A DNA stretch of 64,000 nucleotides from Dryococelus australis (Eukaryota > Arthropoda > Insecta > Phasmatodea > Phasmatidae): the NCBI GenBank assembly GCA_029891345.1, contig CM057009.1, positions 288,434,966 to 288,498,965 of the forward strand, written 5' to 3'. Below the pieces are notes generated by a model. That model ran no database searches, had not been told where the DNA came from, and saw only the letters and a program-made list of their open reading frames with translations. The position numbers were made by a program, and so were the translations under genes. Below are positions 57,910-64,000 of this stretch, piece by piece; positions within the stretch are counted from its first letter, which is position 1, and each line of letters starts with the position of its first letter.

Positions 57910-59140
57910 CAGTGGTTCCCGGTCCTATAAATAATAAAAACCATATCACTTATCAAAATGACAGCCCATGAGTTACTGTAAGGTTTTTTTTAATAAAGCT
58001 ATTTTTTTTAAATTGCTCGAAATAATAACATTTTTGCATACTTTTTATTAGCAGCAGTCTATGATAATTTCAGATAATGTTTATGCAAGGGTTACCTTAA
58101 AAGGAATTAAGATATGGCTTTTCAGTAATCCTTAACACATTTTCTGTACATTTTATTTTATTTCTACTATAATTGCGATTTTGACATTACATAATGCAAA
58201 ATATATGCGGTCTATTTTCTGTTTTGCGAGAAAAAAGTTTTCTTTCAAGCAATGTCCACACGTTCAACGTTATTTCTTACAAATAAAAAATAATGCAATT
58301 TTCGTTTAATTGGAAACGGCAACGAAAGCCGTATAAAATACTCATTAGAGTAAGTTAATTAATTGAAAACACATGTCCAGAAAATAATATGTGTCCCTAT
58401 GCGTCGGGCACCGTTTACATGAACAAAAATCAGTACTTAACACGTGGAAATAATGTTCTTTAATTCTGTGTGTTTTTTTCCCCTCGCTGTGGGCCAGATG
58501 ATATCAAGGTGGCGGCTTGCTTAACAGATAAAAAAAACTAACATCCAGAAGCGACAGATACATCTGTGAATTTTCCTGGTTTTTAACCCGTATACTCGAA
58601 GTCCGAAAAAATTCCTAAACATTATATATTTTTAAGATTCGGCATGTATCAGTAAAACATTTTTTTTTTTTACTGTGGTGGTCTTGTATATTAGGCACAA
58701 ATAAACGTCAAGGGAAGAGTGTGTGCCCAGGAAGCGAACTACAACATCTAGTCAGCAAACAACAATTATGACCCTCTGGAAGTACGAGACGTGGGAAAGT
58801 AAAACAATTAATATACCTTTTTATTACGTATACCTTACTCTGTTAAAATTATACGAATATGTGGTGTAATTTGTAAGAAAATAAAGTCATTCTATTACGT
58901 ATGCTTTATAACATGAAAAAATCACAATTTTTGCTGTATTTTCAAACAACCAGCTAATAAGAACTATCCCATTTGAAGAACTATTGTTTTCTACTTTGAA
59001 AATAAATAGTTCCACGAACTTCCACACAATATAGCTTCTTAATCTCACAGAGAAAATATTTGGTACTATTTTTTATTTTGAATGTAAATTATTTTTTACA
59101 TGTGTTTAAGTTTTACGCAATTCAGTATTTTAAAAAAATT
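57910..59140. other. no gene seen
   Basis: AT-rich, no repeat or coding signal recognised. Confidence 0.3.
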
Positions 59141-59311
59141 GTTTTAAATGTTTTGATTTATTCTTGTTCTGAAAATAATAAACACATTAATATTTTGATT
59201 TTCACTCGTGATTCTTCAGAAACTACGTTAATAAACAAAGCGCGTGAGTGAAAATCAATATATTAATGTGTTTGTTATTTTCAGAACACGAATAAATCAA
59301 ACCTTTAAAAC
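59141..59311. repeat. near-perfect inverted repeat (hairpin), 66-bp arms
   Basis: The left arm 59141-59206 (GTTTTAAATGTTTTGATTTA to TTTTCACTC) is the inverse of the right arm 59246-59311 with only a few mismatches. The loop is 39 bp. Landmarks: CACATTAATATTTTGATTTT against AAAATCAATATATTAATGTG. No TSD was recognised. It may be a foldback transposon remnant or a precursor-like hairpin. Confidence 0.85.
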
Positions 59312-60152
59312 CATATGCGACATATGGTACCATAGAAGGTGGAGTTGAAAAGACAGGTTTATTGTAAATATTACCGAAAATTTTTGAAATAGAACAATGG
59401 CATACAGGATAATGTGCGAATGATAGGATACCTGCAATTACTTAGAAACCAGTCACTGTCATAAAATTAAGCCATTGAGAAAATAAGAAATGCAACTCTG
59501 TTACCAAATAATTTTCTGTGGTGCCAAAACTGAATTGATTTTCCAACTACGGATTATAAATGAACATATTAAAATTAACGCAATGTTTTTATAGTGTTAT
59601 CACTATAAACAACACCTATTGCGAGGAATTCGTCAGTAGCGTCACTGCACTCGGCAGGCAAAATACACGCGTCATAAATACAGTGTTAATCTTCGAAAGA
59701 GTTATTCAAAAGGACCGCTTTCAACTTTACCGCACAGGTCACAAAGTAGCAGTTTAATGACTTATAAACGTTCTGCTTGATACAACGAAATATGTTCATA
59801 ACTTCCCAGCGTAATTTTCACTCAGCTTATGATTTCCAAATTTAAATTCCGGAACACGTGAACTCGGCTTGTTGCATATATGCCAATAAGTTATTTTTAT
59901 AAGGAATTTTCAGGATGAATTTCTCACGGTTTTTTCACACTCATCCTCTATATTACATGAAATGACATGTAATCACATGTGATGTTCATTCTTCGTCATT
60001 GAGCTTCAATACTGCTGTCTTAGGAAACACAGTATAGATGATATAATTTCAATTAAGACAAGTGTGTGGATTATAAGGACTTACGAAATCAATAACCAAA
60101 ACTCCGTGTTATGCATGTGAACTTCAGTCCATCCTTATTTACTGTCAACCTC
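59312..60152. other. no gene seen
   Basis: AT-rich. The open frame 59560-59757 is unsupported. Confidence 0.3.
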
Positions 60153-60154
60153 TA

Positions 60155-60875
60155 CAGGATGTTGCAAAATTGCGTATCAATACTTTGGGGAAACATTCCT
60201 CACATCTGGAGGATGCAATATATTGTATGAATATAGGCCCGCAAACGCTTCGTTTCTTTACTAAAGACCGTAATACAGAACCTACAGTGTATGGCCCACG
60301 AGCTGGATCACCTTACTGTGGAATGCCATCGCAGTTGTAATTGGCAGCCCCATACCAGCCCCTGAGGAGCCCTGATTTGAATCCACTAGACTTTTATTTG
60401 CGATGACATCTAAAGGCAGTTGTGTTTTCAACCCCAGTAGACGATGTGGGCATCATCCGTTAAAGTATTGTTGCGGGTTCCGAAATCATCAGGAATTTTC
60501 CAGGAAGTCATCAAAGCATCCGGGTTTCCGTGCAACGGCGTGTCGATGCATGTGTTCGTGTTAATTTGCGAGGGCATTTTGAACATTTCCTTTAGTGCCG
60601 ACGATAAGCTTTCACACATGTGTAACTAATTCCTGTGCAGTTCCTTCTGTTCTAGTTGTAGTGTCGTAGTCTGGAGTGTCGTGAATCATGCAAAAGAACG
60701 CTGTAATGGCATTCCACAGTACCATGACCCAGCCCGCGAGGCATAAAATGAACGTTATGCATTGTGGGCTGTAGTGAAGAAACGAAGCGTTTGTGGACCT
60801 ACGTTCATTGTTTTCATCCTCCAGACGTGAGGAATGTTGGCCCGATGTATTGACATGCAGTTTTGCAACAGACTG
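60155..60875 (+). mobile_element. internally deleted mariner-type element with TIRs of about 186 bp
   Basis: Bounded by TA on both sides (60153-60154 and 60876-60877), the Tc1/mariner target. The ends are CAGGATGTTGCAAAA and the inverse TTTTGCAACAGACTG. Similarity between arms runs through ACATTCCTCACATCTGGAGG, AAACGCTTCGTTTCTT and TACTGTGGAATGCCAT, about 186 bp (60155-60340 and 60690-60875). Between the arms only the C-terminal part of a transposase remains. Non-autonomous. Confidence 0.85.
60365..60595 (+). pseudogene. C-terminal remnant of a mariner-type transposase
   Basis: The frame starts RSPDLNPLDFYL, the third catalytic motif with its Asp. Then HLKAVVFSTPVDDVG, a decayed middle, and RRVDACVR...GHFEHFL before the stop at 60593-60595. 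Two in-frame stops (TGA at about 60402, TAA at about 60463) break it; the first replaces the Gly of the usual LWGHLK. It is the same family as the pseudogene at 26911-27972 but a different lineage by sequence. Confidence 0.85.
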
Positions 60876-60879
60876 TATA

Positions 60880-62560
60880 CTAGCATAATAAATTAGTTCA
60901 TGGACTGTCTAGTATTCCCAGTGTAGGCAGCCACTACGATATGTGCCTACTACGCTTACGCAAATGAGGTATACGTTCTATATTGCGAATAGTTGATCCT
61001 TACAGAAGATATGTGCGTACTACGATTACGCAAACGAAATATACGTTCTATAGTGAGCGAAGCTGTTATAAAATGAGCATAAATTGATATAAAATTATTA
61101 ATTTGTAGTAAAGTTTATTACGGCTGTTTGACAACTTCTTACCAGTTCTACAAATTCTATAACTACTCCTATACTTATTTTATCTTTTTTCATTTATAAA
61201 TAAAAACTTGGTTTTAAAAGTATTTTTTTACAGTTAATTTATTCATAAGGAATTAGCGGGAGATGGCTGTCAGTGTTCTGCAGACGCATCCAGTATATTC
61301 AGTATATTAAATGAAATAATATTTAATTTTTTACAACTCAAACAATTTGTACTGTAATGAAATTGTAAGTTTTCAGGTCTACAGCGCCTTTAATAGCTTG
61401 ACAGTTATAAAGAAATGTCCTTGAAGTCCAATAATGACGAGAGAGCAGGCAATGAGCTTCGCCTTAATTTGGAACATCGCAGTAGTTGTGCTACTTGAGC
61501 GCCTGCAAATAAAGGGTGCCGCAACCCGCAAGACGTAGGTCCGCCTTTGAAATTACTGGAGTTGTCGCTTCTCTCAGATCTTTTAAAGTGAATTTCGTCG
61601 CAGGGTGATGCGGGATACGACTGCAGGAACATCTAACTGTAATGAACTCCGAGAAATTTTTATGCTCACTAGATTTTAACTTCCTAGAATTCATGCAACT
61701 ATAGGGTATCAGTTCGTCAGCCAACAGGACTTCTCGTTGAATTAGCGTGAAATCAAAGGCTTTTTATTCGCGAAAAAAATTGTAAAATATGTAATCCGCT
61801 TATTTTTATTCGATATTTGCAAATGTCACGCAACCACGACGTTATTAACATCTGCTTTAACGTTTGTTGAACTCATCAAGAGTATAACTACAAGCAACAA
61901 TTTAATAAACACCGTGTGCACAATTTAGATGATATTTTTTGACTTTAACTGTGTTAAAGGAAACGGGTTGCTTCCATTTGAATTAATAAAAGTTTACTAA
62001 AAATAAAATTTACATGGTAAAATCTTTAAAAGCGTGTAACCAACTTATTTAAACATATTTTTTGAAATATTCAAATTTACTTGAACTGCTTGCATTTGGA
62101 CAGCCATGAAATGAAAAGTTATAAATGCAAAATCTTAGTGAAATGCTTTTAACTTATCATTGAACCAAGAAAGTTGTGTATACAAGACAAAGTTTTGAGA
62201 AAATTATTTCTCATATCTTTCGCCCGTTTATTGAAACCAACGACTTCACAAAATAGTTGTTTAACCCCTCAAAAATTTTCTGCTGGATAGGGGAAAATAT
62301 TTTTATAACTTCTCAGCCTAATTTTCATTTAGCTTATGATTTACAAATTACAAATCCGGAGTATGAGGCCTCAGTTTTATATCCCGTTCACGTATATAGA
62401 CATTGTGTACATAGTTGCCTTGGTAAATCGCGATATTTACGAAATATAAATCACTGCAACAATAGATTTTTTCGCCAAATTAGTCTATGAATACAGAATT
62501 TGTAAAAATTTGAAGACTACAAATTTAAATCCATCATTTATGTGTAGTGAAGAATCTTTC
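60880..62560. other. no gene recognised
   Basis: A short near-duplicate pair at 60940-61050 (CTACGCTTACGCAAATGAGG and CTACGATTACGCAAACGAAA, each followed by TATACGTTCTATA) gives a 70-bp period. The patch 61400-61730 is GC-richer, with overlapping minus-strand open frames that are not recognisable. Confidence 0.4.
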
Positions 62561-62570
62561 AAACTCCTAT

Positions 62571-62735
62571 ATGTGCGACTACCCGCGACTGAGAGCAACA
62601 ACTTACGACAACCTTCGACTACCAGACACAACATGTGACTACTTGCGACAACCTGCGACTACCTGCGACTACCCTTGACTACTTTCTATAACTGCGACAC
62701 CCATTACTACCTGTGACTACCAATGACTACCTGTG
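62571..62735. repeat. minisatellite, period 10 bp
   Basis: About 16 units of a decamer close to GCGACTACCT. Units vary by substitution (CAACCT, TGACTACC, GACACAAC) but keep the 10-bp register almost throughout. Confidence 0.9.
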
Positions 62736-64000
62736 CATTTTGAAGTGTTGTATGGTTATTTAGAATTTCTACATATATATAATTTCTATATATATATAAA
62801 TTATATATATGTGATAAATGGTATGTCCTGTTACGAAAAATTCCCTTTTTAACTCAAACTGTTCCTATTATTTGGTGTTTATGAGTGACTAAAAAACCAC
62901 GTTCTAAATAAGTTACGGAAAACTTATTCGTCATTTGCCTCTCACGGGTGGATAGTGGAGTACACAATTGGTATTGTGTACTCCATGAAATTTATTTTTC
63001 TGTATTTTGTTTTACATCGACATTTGCAAGTTTATATATTAATCTTTAAAAGATATGTATATATATTTTTTTCAATTTAATTTCTGTTTGTTTTCTAAAA
63101 AATTTTCAACGATAACATAACAAAAATTAAAAATAATCGTGTTAAAAGGGTTTGCCAAGCTCGTATTGAATATCTAGATTTAAAAAATTTGAACGACCAC
63201 TACATAAAATAGTTTTAAATGTAAGTGGTTTAAAAATCAATAAATATGCATATGTAAAATAAAATAAATATATTTAAATATAAATACTCTCTTGTATAGT
63301 TGGTCCCAGATTAACTGTTAAATAATTTGTGAAATTTTTCTTATGAAAATTGCAACATTAAACATAATTATACTCGCGATGTAAAATGATCATCGACGGA
63401 CGAATTCATATTTATATTGAGAGGTTTTAAGATGTGTTTATGTAAAACAGTACACATCAACAAATACTAAACAATAAATTCCGTTATGGTGTTTTGCGGA
63501 ATGAACGCGTGTAAGTTGTCTGCAAATATCATTCCTCTTAATTTTTAATGTAGGGGTATCGATCGTGTTATTTTACTCAATTGTCTACCTAATGTCTCAA
63601 TACCACAATCGTAGCAGGAAGTTAGAGTCGCGTGTACTTAAGTACATGATGGGACAGTAGACATACACATATGAATGGGCACAGCACATTTTTAATTGCA
63701 CACGCGATTTTCAAGTACACTTAGGTGCAATATTGCTGCAAGCACGTAAGAGAACATGGGATCAGTATAAGTTGGAACCTGTGATTCACGAATTCAGCAT
63801 TTAAATGAGCCATGTGTCACACAGTGTGGTTTTGTTGTTGCAGTGTGGTGTACTTAATGCTGGCGTATAATTAAATGAGAAGTTATTTTTCTGAACTTAC
63901 ATCATTGCAGAGGTTTGTCGTGGCAAAAAAAAAGTGCCACTTTTCGTTTTTTTTTTTTTTGTTATATTACAATGGATATTATAAAGCAACTTAGTTATGC
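62736..64000. other. no gene seen
   Basis: AT-rich. A short palindromic AT run (ATATATATAATTTCTATATA region) lies at 62772-62812, and poly-A and poly-T runs near 63926 and 63948. Confidence 0.35.

Noticed and set aside
62571-62735. CRISPR-like array
   Set aside because: Repeat unit is 10 bp without spacers, in a eukaryotic context.

Overview
The window reads as nuclear DNA of a repeat-rich arthropod, most likely an insect. It is AT-rich, has no bacterial-style gene packing, and is full of short DNA transposons with terminal inverted repeats (TIRs) and target-site duplications (TSDs), tRNA-derived SINEs, a Penelope-like retroelement, mariner-type transposase remnants and simple repeats. No intact protein-coding gene is visible and most open frames over 60 codons look like chance. 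The species cannot be named from the sequence alone.

The only convincing host coding sequence is a 124-bp minus-strand exon candidate at 56431-56554. It has a good acceptor and donor, an open GC-rich frame and no sign of decay. If it is real, much of the window is probably intron of one large minus-strand gene, whose identity I cannot assign.

Layout. 0-13 kb: hAT-like MITEs, three SINE copies, a CpG-rich block (1.54-2.0 kb), small tandem repeats (4.4 and 6.2 kb) and a hAT MITE with a perfect 8-bp TSD (7.75 kb). 13.2-16.3 kb: an extremely AT-rich island with decayed coding stretches on both strands that fit neither host DNA nor the MITEs, possibly an old DNA-virus or Polinton-type insertion. 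17-20 kb: more MITEs, one with a perfect TSD. 20.6-22.6 kb: an old tandem array with a period near 290 bp. 22.8-26.7 kb: nested and adjacent MITEs and a TTAA-flanked element with long TIRs. 26.9-28.0 kb: a mariner-superfamily transposase pseudogene. 28.8-30.1 kb: a short Penelope-like element with inverted terminal arms, a GIY-YIG remnant and hammerhead-like motifs. 31-49 kb: MITEs of several families, including piggyBac-like and PIF/Harbinger-like elements, SINEs and a 560-bp MITE copy. 49-54 kb: mostly featureless AT-rich DNA. 54 kb: one hAT MITE inserted in another, the outer one with a perfect TSD. 56.4 kb: the exon. 59-61 kb: a 66-bp-arm hairpin and an internally deleted mariner element with TIRs near 186 bp. 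62.6 kb: a 10-bp-period minisatellite.

The sequence records several rounds of insertion: SINE into MITE, MITE into MITE, MITE into an unclassified repeat, and MITE into the AT-rich island. All family names rest on TIR/TSD structure and protein motifs read by eye; no database search was run.
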